DNA of 64,000 nt from contig CANQGM010000002.1 of assembly GCA_947623205.1 (NCBI GenBank), positions 121,410 to 185,409 of the forward strand, in the 5' to 3' direction. The position numbers and the translations under genes were made by a program. The DNA comes from an uncultured Clostridia bacterium. Its GTDB lineage: Bacteria > Bacillota > Clostridia > Oscillospirales > Acutalibacteraceae. The notes beneath the pieces were generated by a model. That model saw only the letters and a program-made list of their open reading frames with translations. It ran no database searches and was not told the origin of the DNA. Within the stretch, counting starts at the first letter, position 1. Each line of letters opens with the position of its first letter. Shown piece by piece: positions 48,866-57,631 of this stretch.

Positions 48866-49491
48866 TGAAAAACATAGCAGTTCTTGTATCGGGCGGAGGA
48901 ACAAATTTGCAGGCTCTTATTGATGCCGAAAAAAGAGGAGAAATCAAAAACGGAAAAATCAATTGCGTTATTTCTTCAAATCCCGACGCCTATGCTTTAA
49001 AACGCGCACAGAATAACAGTATTCATACAGAGGTTATCAGACGTAAGGACTACGCTCGGTTTGATGATTACGACAAGGCTCTTACCGAGCTTTTGCAAAG
49101 CAGAAATGCCGACCTTGTAGTTTTGGCAGGATTTATGACTATACTTGGCTCAAGGGTCATAAGCACGTTTAAAAACAAAATTATTAATATACATCCTTCA
49201 CTTATACCGTCATTTTGCGGAGAGGGATTTTACGGACTTCGTGTTCACGAAGCGGCGCTTGCTAAGGGCGTTAAGGTTACGGGCGCAACTGCTCACTTTG
49301 TAAATGAGGTTTGCGACGGAGGTCCAATAATTATTCAGAAAGCAGTTGAAATCAAAAACGGCGACACTCCCCAAGTGCTTCAAAAGCGTGTAATGGAGCA
49401 GGCTGAGTGGAATATACTACCCAAAGCCGTTTCACTGTTTTGTGATGATAAAATAATTATAAAAAACAATATAACCGAAATTATTGATTAA
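48865..49491 (+). CDS. purN: phosphoribosylglycinamide formyltransferase
   Basis: VLVSGGGTNLQALIDAEK, NIHPSLIPSFCGEGFYG. Confidence 0.95.
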   Translation: MKNIAVLVSGGGTNLQALIDAEKRGEIKNGKINCVISSNPDAYALKRAQNNSIHTEVIRRKDYARFDDYDKALTELLQSRNADLVVLAGFMTILGSRVISTFKNKIINIHPSLIPSFCGEGFYGLRVHEAALAKGVKVTGATAHFVNEVCDGGPIIIQKAVEIKNGDTPQVLQKRVMEQAEWNILPKAVSLFCDDKIIIKNNITEIID

Positions 49492-49504
49492 TCGGAGGTA
49501 AAAA

Positions 49505-50221
49505 ATGAAACCGGTTTCGCTTGAAAAAGAAATTGCATCAACCTCATATCCCGGCAGAGGTATTGTATTAGGCAAAAGTACAGACGGTACAAAAGCCGTG
49601 ATTGCATACTTTATTATGGGAAGAAGTGAAAACAGCAGAAACAGAATTTTTGTTGAAACAGACGACGGTATTAAAACTCAGGCATTTGACCCTTCAAAGC
49701 TTGTTGACCCTTCTCTCATCATTTATTCACCTGTCCGTCAGCTTGGCAACAAAACAATTGTAACAAACGGCGACCAGACCGATACTGTTTATGAGCTTAT
49801 GAATCAGCAGCAGACTTTTGAGCAGTCGCTTCGTACGCGTGAATTTGAGCCGGATGCCCCTAACTACACTCCGAGAATATCAGGCATTGTTAAATGCAGC
49901 GACGGCAAAATGAATTATGCAATGTCAATAATCAAAAGTGCCGACGGCAACCCCGAGTGCTGTGAAAGATATACCTTTTCTTACTCGTCGCCTATTGCGG
50001 GACTCGGCAGATTTATTCATACATATATGGGCGACGGAAATCCTTTGCCGAGCTTTGAGGGCGAACCGACCCTTGTTGAAATAGGCAATGATGATATTGA
50101 TACTTTTGCAGAAAAAATTTGGAATGCTCTTGACGATGACAATAAGGTTTCATTATTTGTTCGTTACATCGACATTGCGGAAAACAAGGCTACTTCAAGA
50201 ATAATTAATAAAAACAAATAA
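49505..50221 (+). CDS. purO: IMP cyclohydrolase, PurO-like
   Basis: SYPGRGIVLGKSTDGTKAVIAYFIMGRSENSRNR. Confidence 0.8.
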   Translation: MKPVSLEKEIASTSYPGRGIVLGKSTDGTKAVIAYFIMGRSENSRNRIFVETDDGIKTQAFDPSKLVDPSLIIYSPVRQLGNKTIVTNGDQTDTVYELMNQQQTFEQSLRTREFEPDAPNYTPRISGIVKCSDGKMNYAMSIIKSADGNPECCERYTFSYSSPIAGLGRFIHTYMGDGNPLPSFEGEPTLVEIGNDDIDTFAEKIWNALDDDNKVSLFVRYIDIAENKATSRIINKNK

Positions 50222-50294
50222 TTTTTGTTGATACCGTATTAATGACGGCGTGCATTATTTGTACGGTATTTACTTGATGAAAGGATGTCAATAA

Positions 50295-51473
50295 ATGAAT
50301 GAACTGTCTTTAAAATATGGCTGCAACCCTAATCAGAAGCCATCAAGAATTTTTATGCAGGGCGGAAAAGACCTGCCGGTCGAAGTGTTGAACGGAAAGC
50401 CGGGTTACATAAACTTTCTTGACGCTTTTAACTCATGGCAGCTTGTAAAAGAACTTAAAGAAGCTGTCGGACTTCCTGCTGCAGCTTCTTTTAAACATGT
50501 AAGTCCGGCAGGTGCGGCAGTTGCAACAGAGCTTTCGAATACGCTTAAGAAAATCTATTTTGTCGATGATTTAGAGCTTTCTCCGATTGCATCGGCCTAC
50601 GCAATGGCAAGAGGTGCAGACAGAATGTCATCTTACGGTGACTGGGTGGCGATTTCCGACACCTGCGATGTTCAGACAGCGCTTCTTTTGAAAAGAGAAG
50701 TTTCAGACGGCATTATAGCGCCCGATTATACCCCTGAGGCGCTTGAAGTTTTGAAATCAAAGAGAAAAGGAACATACAATATTGTAAAGATTGACCCAAA
50801 TTATGTTCCTGCTCCCGTTGAAAATAAAGATGTGTTCGGAATTACTTTTGAACAGGGCAGAAATGAGCTTAAAATTGATGATGCAATGCTTATGCAGAAC
50901 ATAGTTACAAAAAATAAAAATCTTACCGATGACGCAAAGCGCGACCTGCTTATTGCACTTATCACTCTGAAATACACTCAGTCAAATTCTGTATGTTATG
51001 CAAAGGGCGGTCAGGCAATAGGCGTGGGAGCCGGTCAGCAGTCAAGAATACACTGCACCCGTCTTGCAGGCAATAAAGCCGACATCTGGTATTTAAGGCA
51101 GCATCCCAAGGTTATGAATCTTGATTTTGTTGATAATATTAGACGTCCCGACAGAGACAATACAATTGATGTTTACATTTCTGACGACTGTGAAGATGTA
51201 CTTGCCGAAGGCATTTGGCAGCAGTTCTTCAAAACAAAGCCCGAACCTCTTACAAAACAAGAGAAAAAAGAATGGCTTTCTACTTTAAGCGGCGTATCTC
51301 TCGGCTCAGATGCATTCTTCCCGTTTGGCGATAATATAGAACGCGCAAGACGTTCAGGCGTGCAGTATGTTGCTCAGCCCGGGGGTTCGATTCGTGACGA
51401 TAATGTAATTGATACCTGTAACAAGTACAATATGACTATGTCGTTTACCGGCATCAGATTGTTCCACCACTGA
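50295..51473 (+). CDS. purH: AICAR formyltransferase (PurH formyltransferase domain only)
   Basis: LKYGCNPNQKPSRIFMQ, SFKHVSPAGAAVA; no MGS/cyclohydrolase domain at N-terminus. Confidence 0.9.
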   Translation: MNELSLKYGCNPNQKPSRIFMQGGKDLPVEVLNGKPGYINFLDAFNSWQLVKELKEAVGLPAAASFKHVSPAGAAVATELSNTLKKIYFVDDLELSPIASAYAMARGADRMSSYGDWVAISDTCDVQTALLLKREVSDGIIAPDYTPEALEVLKSKRKGTYNIVKIDPNYVPAPVENKDVFGITFEQGRNELKIDDAMLMQNIVTKNKNLTDDAKRDLLIALITLKYTQSNSVCYAKGGQAIGVGAGQQSRIHCTRLAGNKADIWYLRQHPKVMNLDFVDNIRRPDRDNTIDVYISDDCEDVLAEGIWQQFFKTKPEPLTKQEKKEWLSTLSGVSLGSDAFFPFGDNIERARRSGVQYVAQPGGSIRDDNVIDTCNKYNMTMSFTGIRLFHH

Positions 51474-51487
51474 TAAGAGGTGTTGAT

Positions 51488-52753
51488 ATGAAAATTTTAA
51501 TGATAGGTTCGGGCGGACGTGAACATGCCCTTATCAAAAAGCTTCTTGAAAGTCCAAAATGCACAAAGCTTTATTGCGCGCCGGGCAACGGCGGAATTTC
51601 AAGAGACGCCGAGGTTGTAAACATAGGCGTTATGGACAAAGAAAATATGGTTAAATTTGCAAAAGACAATGAAATTGACCTTGCTTTTGTTGCTCCGGAC
51701 GACCCGCTTGCAGACGGTATGGTTGACGCTTTTCAAAATGCAGGTATCCGTGCTTTCGGTCCTAATGCGAACGCCGCAATCATTGAGGCGTCTAAAGTGT
51801 TTTCTAAAAACCTTATGAAAAAATATAACATTCCCACTGCAAAGTATGAAGTATTTGACAATGCAAAAAAAGCAATTGAATATGTCAAAATCCACAACAC
51901 AACTCCTGTTGTTGTAAAGGCCGACGGTCTTGCATTGGGAAAAGGCGTAATAATTGCACAAACCGTTGATGAGGCTGTGAATGCCATTAAATCAATTATG
52001 GAAGACAAAAAGTTCGGCGCCTCAGGCAATAACATTGTTATAGAGGAGTTCCTAACCGGACCCGAGGTTTCTGTTCTTACATTTACGGACGGAAAGTGTG
52101 TTAAACCTATGGTCAGTTCAAAAGACCATAAGCGTGCTTTCGACAATGACGAGGGTCTTAATACCGGCGGAATGGGTACTGTCAGTCCTAATCCGTATTA
52201 TACCGATGAAATTGCAGATGTTTGTATGGAAACCATCTTTAAACCTACTATAAATGCAATGAACAGAGAGGGAAGACCCTTTAAAGGCTGTTTGTATTTT
52301 GGTCTTATGCTCACGCCAAACGGACCTAAGGTAATTGAGTACAATGCACGCTTTGGCGACCCCGAGGCACAGGTGGTGCTTCCAAGACTTAAAACCGACC
52401 TTGTTGATATATGCGAGGCTGTAATTGACGAAAGACTCAGCGACATTGATATTGAATGGTATGACGGTGCGGCGGCTTGTGTGGTAATGGCAAGCGGCGG
52501 TTATCCCGTATCTTATAAAAAGGGCATTGAAATCTTCGGCCTTGATGATAACGGACAGGTCGAAAATTCAATTGTTTACCATGCAGGAACAAAGTATGAA
52601 GACGGAAAGTTTTACACAAGCGGCGGTCGCGTGCTTGGCGTAACGGCAAAGGCGCCTACACTTGATGAGGCGCTCTCAGCAGCGTATTCTGCCGTTGATA
52701 AAATCAGGTTTGACGGTGCGCATTTCAGGCATGATATCGGCAAAACAAAATAG
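51488..52753 (+). CDS. purD: phosphoribosylamine--glycine ligase
   Basis: MKILMIGSGGREHALIKKLLES, NTGGMGTVSPNPYY. Confidence 0.96.
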   Translation: MKILMIGSGGREHALIKKLLESPKCTKLYCAPGNGGISRDAEVVNIGVMDKENMVKFAKDNEIDLAFVAPDDPLADGMVDAFQNAGIRAFGPNANAAIIEASKVFSKNLMKKYNIPTAKYEVFDNAKKAIEYVKIHNTTPVVVKADGLALGKGVIIAQTVDEAVNAIKSIMEDKKFGASGNNIVIEEFLTGPEVSVLTFTDGKCVKPMVSSKDHKRAFDNDEGLNTGGMGTVSPNPYYTDEIADVCMETIFKPTINAMNREGRPFKGCLYFGLMLTPNGPKVIEYNARFGDPEAQVVLPRLKTDLVDICEAVIDERLSDIDIEWYDGAAACVVMASGGYPVSYKKGIEIFGLDDNGQVENSIVYHAGTKYEDGKFYTSGGRVLGVTAKAPTLDEALSAAYSAVDKIRFDGAHFRHDIGKTK

Positions 52754-52761
52754 ATGAATAT

Positions 52762-52810
52762 AAAGATACAGAGCAGGGTTTACATAAACCCTGCTCTGTG
52801 TCTTTACAAA
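52762..52810. terminator. terminator after purD
   Basis: AAAGATACAGAGCAGGGTTT / AAACCCTGCTCTGTGTCTTT. Confidence 0.9.
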
Positions 52811-52863
52811 ATAATATAATTTAAATTTTAAATTATATTATTATCATAACAGAAATAAAGTGG

Positions 52864-55359
52864 TCATTCCGTAATCTGAGTAACGGTATATCCTGCCTCG
52901 GCAACGGCATTGATTATTTCTTCATTTGATACATTGCCTTTTATTTCTGCAATTCCAGTTTCAAGGTTTACCTCTGCGTTAACACCTTCAATAGAATTTA
53001 ATGCCTTTGAAACGTGTGCTTTGCAATGTTCGCACATCATACCGTCTATCAATACTTTTTTCAATTTAATAACTTCCTTTCTGTTTTCAGGCACAATTGT
53101 TTCAAAAATTTTTGCGCCTGTATTTTTATTAGAATATTTAGATGGTTTATTTTTAAAGCCTTTAAGTCTTAAGGCATTTAAAACAACGCAAATTGAACTT
53201 AGGCTCATTGCAATTGTGCCATACATGGGGTCAAGCTTTAAACCAAATGAAGGATAAAATACACCCGCCGCAAACGGAATAAATATAACATTGTATATAA
53301 AAGCCCAGAACAGGTTTTCTTTAATATTTTTAATTGTAGCCCTGCTGAGTTTAACTGTTGTTACAACGTCATTTAAGTCGTCTCTCATTAACACTGCGTC
53401 AGCCGCTTCAATAGCAATGTCTGTTCCTGTTCCTATTGCAATGCCGATGTCTGCGCTCGCAAGGGCAGGGGAGTCGTTGATTCCGTCGCCTACCATGGCA
53501 ACCTTGCCGTCGCTCTTATATTTTGACACTATTTCCTCTTTGTCCTGCGGCAATACTTTTGCATAGGCGGTTCTGATACCCGATTTTTCCTGAACCGCGC
53601 GTGCCGAAAATTCATTATCGCCAGTTAGCATAACAGTATTTATGCCCATATTTTCAAGCTCGTTTATAGCTGCATTTGCATTAGTTTTAATTTCATCTGC
53701 AACGGCAATAATACCCAAAACATTATTTTCATCAGCAAAAATAAGCGGAGTTTTACCGGCTTTAGCAAAATTTTCAGACAATTTATCTGATTTGCCGATA
53801 TTATTTGTAACACTTTTTATATAATCAATATTTCCCGAGAAATATTGACGGTTTTCAATAACTGCGCTTACACCGCTGCCGATTTTATTTTCAAAATTTT
53901 CAGCATTAAGAGTCTTTATATTGGGGAAATTATCGCAAACTGCTTTTGCCAGAGGGTGTTCGCTCATCTTTTCAAGTGAAACAGCTATCTTTATAAATTC
54001 GTTTTCGTTAATATCACAAGTTATTTTAACATCAGTTACTTTTGGACGTCCATAGGTAATTGTACCTGTTTTATCAAAAACAATAGTTTTAAGTTTTCCG
54101 GCAGTTTCAAGAGTTTCAGCCGATTTAATCAGTATTCCGTTCTGAGCGGCCTTTCCGGTTCCGACCATAATAGCCGTAGGTGTAGCAAGACCAAGCGCAC
54201 AGGGACACGAAATTACAAGAACTGCAATAGAAAAAGATATTGCAGAGCCGGCTTCAAAACCTGCCAGACACCAGACAACAAGTGTTATAAGAGCTATTGT
54301 TACAACACCGGGAACAAAGTATTTTGCAACCTTATCTGCAAGGCGGGCAATAGGCGCTTTTGTTGCGGAGGCGTCTTCAACAAGCGTAATAATTTTTGAA
54401 AGTACGGTATCGCTGCCTACCTGCTTTGCACAAAATTTAATATATCCAGATTTAATTATTGTTCCGCCGGTAACTTCATCACCTGTTGTTTTGTCGGCAG
54501 GAATACTTTCGCCTGTAATTGCCGATTCATCAACAGAGCAGAATCCTTCGGTTATTATTCCGTCACATGGAATACTCATACCGTTTTTTACAATAATAAT
54601 GTCGCCAACGCTAACTTTTTCAACGGATACTTCAGTTTCTTTGCCGTCTTTTTCAATTAAAGCCGTTTTAGGCGCAAGCTCAACTAACTTTGTTATAGCG
54701 TCGGAGGTTCTGCTTTTGCTTTTGCTTTCAAGATATTTTCCTATCGTAATAAAAGTGAGTATCATTCCGGCGGCTTCAAAATAAAAGTGCGGGGAGGAGT
54801 GCATTAAAGAGTGATTTACTGTTTGATAGGTGAGAGCATAAAGTTCGTACAGGCTGTAACCGATTGAAACGCTTGCGCCCATTGCTATTAGTGTATCCAT
54901 ATTTGGGCTAAGACCGATTACGGCTTTAAAACCGTTTATAAAATAGCTTTTATTAATTATTACAATGGGAATAAGGAGCAATAATTCTGAAAGACCTTGT
55001 GCAATAGGGTTTGAGCCGAATATATCTGTAACCATACTGCCCATAGAAATAATCATAAGCAAAACAAGAAAAACAATTGAAGCTATTAAACGCCTTTTTA
55101 TGTTGACTTCATCGCTTTTTAATTTTTTATCTTCAGTTTTCTGTTCACCTTTTACTTTGGCAGAATATCCCGCATTTTCAACAGAGCTTATAATTTCATT
55201 AACAGTAGTAATACTATCATCAAAGGTCACTTTCATTGAATTGGTAAGCAAATTAACATTTACGCTTTTAACACCGTTTGTGCTGCTTACTGCCTTTTCA
55301 ACGTGACTGCTGCAATTTGAACAGGTCATTCCAAAAACATCAAAAATTTCATTTTTCAA
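52864..55359 (-). CDS. copA: copper-translocating P1B-type ATPase with N- and C-terminal HMA domains
   Basis: N-terminal GMTCSNC, SCPCALGLATPTAIMVGTGKAA, FDKTGTIT, C-terminal GMMCEHC; TTG start near 55359 proposed because the ORF-track start lies in the promoter. Confidence 0.9.
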   Translation of the reverse strand: MKNEIFDVFGMTCSNCSSHVEKAVSSTNGVKSVNVNLLTNSMKVTFDDSITTVNEIISSVENAGYSAKVKGEQKTEDKKLKSDEVNIKRRLIASIVFLVLLMIISMGSMVTDIFGSNPIAQGLSELLLLIPIVIINKSYFINGFKAVIGLSPNMDTLIAMGASVSIGYSLYELYALTYQTVNHSLMHSSPHFYFEAAGMILTFITIGKYLESKSKSRTSDAITKLVELAPKTALIEKDGKETEVSVEKVSVGDIIIVKNGMSIPCDGIITEGFCSVDESAITGESIPADKTTGDEVTGGTIIKSGYIKFCAKQVGSDTVLSKIITLVEDASATKAPIARLADKVAKYFVPGVVTIALITLVVWCLAGFEAGSAISFSIAVLVISCPCALGLATPTAIMVGTGKAAQNGILIKSAETLETAGKLKTIVFDKTGTITYGRPKVTDVKITCDINENEFIKIAVSLEKMSEHPLAKAVCDNFPNIKTLNAENFENKIGSGVSAVIENRQYFSGNIDYIKSVTNNIGKSDKLSENFAKAGKTPLIFADENNVLGIIAVADEIKTNANAAINELENMGINTVMLTGDNEFSARAVQEKSGIRTAYAKVLPQDKEEIVSKYKSDGKVAMVGDGINDSPALASADIGIAIGTGTDIAIEAADAVLMRDDLNDVVTTVKLSRATIKNIKENLFWAFIYNVIFIPFAAGVFYPSFGLKLDPMYGTIAMSLSSICVVLNALRLKGFKNKPSKYSNKNTGAKIFETIVPENRKEVIKLKKVLIDGMMCEHCKAHVSKALNSIEGVNAEVNLETGIAEIKGNVSNEEIINAVAEAGYTVTQITE

Positions 55360-55397
55360 ATAATTCACCACACTTTTAATTGTTTCCCTAATTAACA

Positions 55398-55455
55398 ATA
55401 ATACATATGAATAATTGTTCATATGTATTATATCATCACGAATATATAATGTCAA
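55398..55455 (-). promoter_or_regulatory. copA promoter and palindromic operator
   Basis: Minus strand TTGACA (55455-55450) -17- TATAAT (55432-55427); inverted repeat ATAATACATATGAA (55398-55411) / TTCATATGTATTAT (55418-55431). Confidence 0.82.
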
Positions 55456-55469
55456 TATATATTATAATT

Positions 55470-55507
55470 AAAAATAAAATAAGAGCTGTCCCATAAGGAA
55501 CAGCTCT
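55470..55507 (-). terminator. terminator of spo0A transcript
   Basis: Minus strand AGAGCTGTTCC ttat GGGACAGCTCT then TTATTTTATTTTT. Confidence 0.85.
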
Positions 55508-55520
55508 CGCAATTGCTAAA

Positions 55521-56291
55521 TCAGCTGGCACTTTTAATTTGTAATCTAAGCTTGTCTGAAATCATTGCTATAAACTCACTGTTTGTCGGCTTGCCTCTGT
55601 CGTTGTGAATTGTATATCCAAAGTAAGAATTAAGCACATCAATATCTCCTCTGTCCCAGGCAACCTCAATTGCATGACGAATTGCACGTTCAACACGAGA
55701 AGAAGTGGTCTCATACTTTTTGGCAACAGACGGATAAAGTTGTTTTGTAACAGCGTTTATGATTTCCGGTCTTTCAACAGCCATAATAATAGAATCCCTG
55801 AGATAATGATAACCCTTGATGTGAGCCGGTACTCCAATTTCATGCAAAATATCGGTTACTTTAAGCTCAATGCCAAACGTGTCGAACATAATAGGATTAT
55901 TAAGAACATTATCTCTTCCTTTTCTCACCATATTAATAATATTCTCGCACATTTCAGTCATATTATAAGGCTTTAAAACAAAATATGACGCACCCGATGA
56001 CATTATTTCTCGCTCAAGTACGGGACTGTGAAAAGATGAAAAAACTATAAACAACGGTGATTTAATATTTTGTCTTTTAATGCTGCGCATTACACCTATT
56101 GCATCAAGTCTTGTCATAAAAGAGTCCATTAAAACGACATCCGGCTGTTCGTGTTTGATTCGGTCGCATAGTTCGTTTCCGTCTTTTGAGCAAAATGCAG
56201 CAGAAATATTAAAGTTTTGTAATATTTTAATATTTTCCTGAGAAAACTCAACTGCATCTTCTGTGATAATAAGTTTAATTCTGTTCTCCAT
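55521..56291 (-). CDS. spo0A: sporulation transcription factor Spo0A
   Basis: Receiver domain ([17 protein letters not shown]) and C-terminal domain [18 protein letters not shown]...[19 protein letters not shown]. Confidence 0.95.
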   Translation of the reverse strand: MENRIKLIITEDAVEFSQENIKILQNFNISAAFCSKDGNELCDRIKHEQPDVVLMDSFMTRLDAIGVMRSIKRQNIKSPLFIVFSSFHSPVLEREIMSSGASYFVLKPYNMTEMCENIINMVRKGRDNVLNNPIMFDTFGIELKVTDILHEIGVPAHIKGYHYLRDSIIMAVERPEIINAVTKQLYPSVAKKYETTSSRVERAIRHAIEVAWDRGDIDVLNSYFGYTIHNDRGKPTNSEFIAMISDKLRLQIKSAS

Positions 56292-56440
56292 TGAAAGTTT
56301 CCCCCAGTAATTTTATTTGGATGTGATAATATTACCACAAATTGGTAAAGTTGGCAATAGTTTCCAAAAATTTTTTTTTAAAAAAGAGGAAAATTTTTTA
56401 ACAAAAAAACTTAAAAATCAATTTTCAACAATATATAGTA

Positions 56441-57457
56441 TTAAATCTGATAATTCAACGCCATATTTTGAGCAAATATTCCATATCCTTCATTTGGAGA
56501 ATTTACAAAAACATGAGTTACAGCACCGACAAGTTTTCCATTCTGAATAATAGGACTGCCGCTCATTCCTTGTACGATACCTCCGCATTTCCGCAACAAA
56601 TCATCATCTGTAATTGTTATTACAAAATTTTCATTAGATTTAAGAGAATTGTTGCAAATTTTGCTGATTTTAATATCATAACAGTCTACTTTATCGTTGT
56701 TTAATGTCGTGTATATTTGAGCTTTTCCGGTTCTGACTTCATTGCTTGCAGCAATTTTCACTTTTTTCTTATATTGCCATAAATTATCTTTTATTGTTCC
56801 GTAGATACCAATATCAGTATTTTTTGTCAAAGAACCTATAACCTTATCTGTAAAATAGCCGTTAAGACTTCCCACGTTTCCTGATGTGCTTTTTGTAATG
56901 CCGCTGATGTTTGCTTTTACGGTTTCGCCTGATGCAAGCGGAAGCAGTAAAGATGTGTCGCTGTCGCAAATTCCGTGTCCCAATGCAGCAAAATATGATT
57001 TTTCGCTGTCGTAATAGGTTACTGTGCCAATACCTGCACAGCTGTCACGTACCCATGCTCCTATAAGGTAAACACCTGTGGTGTTTTTTACCGGAGTAAT
57101 TTTCTTTTCGCATTTATTTCCGTTTCGTTCAATTGTCAGTTTAACGGTATTGCCGTTACAATTTTGAGTTATTTTCTGCAAATCCTCATTGCAGGTAATT
57201 TTTTCCCCGTTTGCTTCTTTAATAATATCGTTTACTTTTAATCCGCCGTCTTTGGCAGGACATTTATACATTTGTCCGTCATAATAGCTTTCAAGTTGAA
57301 TTACAATAACTCCGTTTGTATAAAACTTAACACCGAAGGATTCGCCTCCGACATAAACACTTCTGTCAGTTTCCTGCGCATTTGCCGCAAATGGACTTGC
57401 GCTGAATATAATTACTGCTGAAATGGCAACTGATAATAATTTTTTAAATTTTTTCAA
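56441..57457 (-). CDS. spoIVB: SpoIVB peptidase
   Basis: PDZ segment, ALGHGICD, GMSGSPIIQNGKLVGAVTHVFVNSP; directly upstream of spo0A. Confidence 0.92.
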   Translation of the reverse strand: MKKFKKLLSVAISAVIIFSASPFAANAQETDRSVYVGGESFGVKFYTNGVIVIQLESYYDGQMYKCPAKDGGLKVNDIIKEANGEKITCNEDLQKITQNCNGNTVKLTIERNGNKCEKKITPVKNTTGVYLIGAWVRDSCAGIGTVTYYDSEKSYFAALGHGICDSDTSLLLPLASGETVKANISGITKSTSGNVGSLNGYFTDKVIGSLTKNTDIGIYGTIKDNLWQYKKKVKIAASNEVRTGKAQIYTTLNNDKVDCYDIKISKICNNSLKSNENFVITITDDDLLRKCGGIVQGMSGSPIIQNGKLVGAVTHVFVNSPNEGYGIFAQNMALNYQI

Positions 57458-57631
57458 AAAATCACCTTCTTTCCGTTGCCTTTAATATCTTTTGCATTTA
57501 TAATGTAAGTAAAATCGTGTTTTAAATTATTAAAAATAAACTTGGCATTAGAAAAAAGAATCTTTTGATAAAATCGTTTTCTTTTCAAATAATTTTCTTA
57601 GAATTAATTTTTTACTTTTTTTGAGGTTAAT

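Noticed and set aside
48413-48904. 163-aa minus ORF across purM/purN
   Set aside because: Antisense to two well-recognised genes; no SD
51733-52146. 137-aa minus ORF inside purD
   Set aside because: Antisense shadow of a strongly recognised coding frame; no SD or promoter
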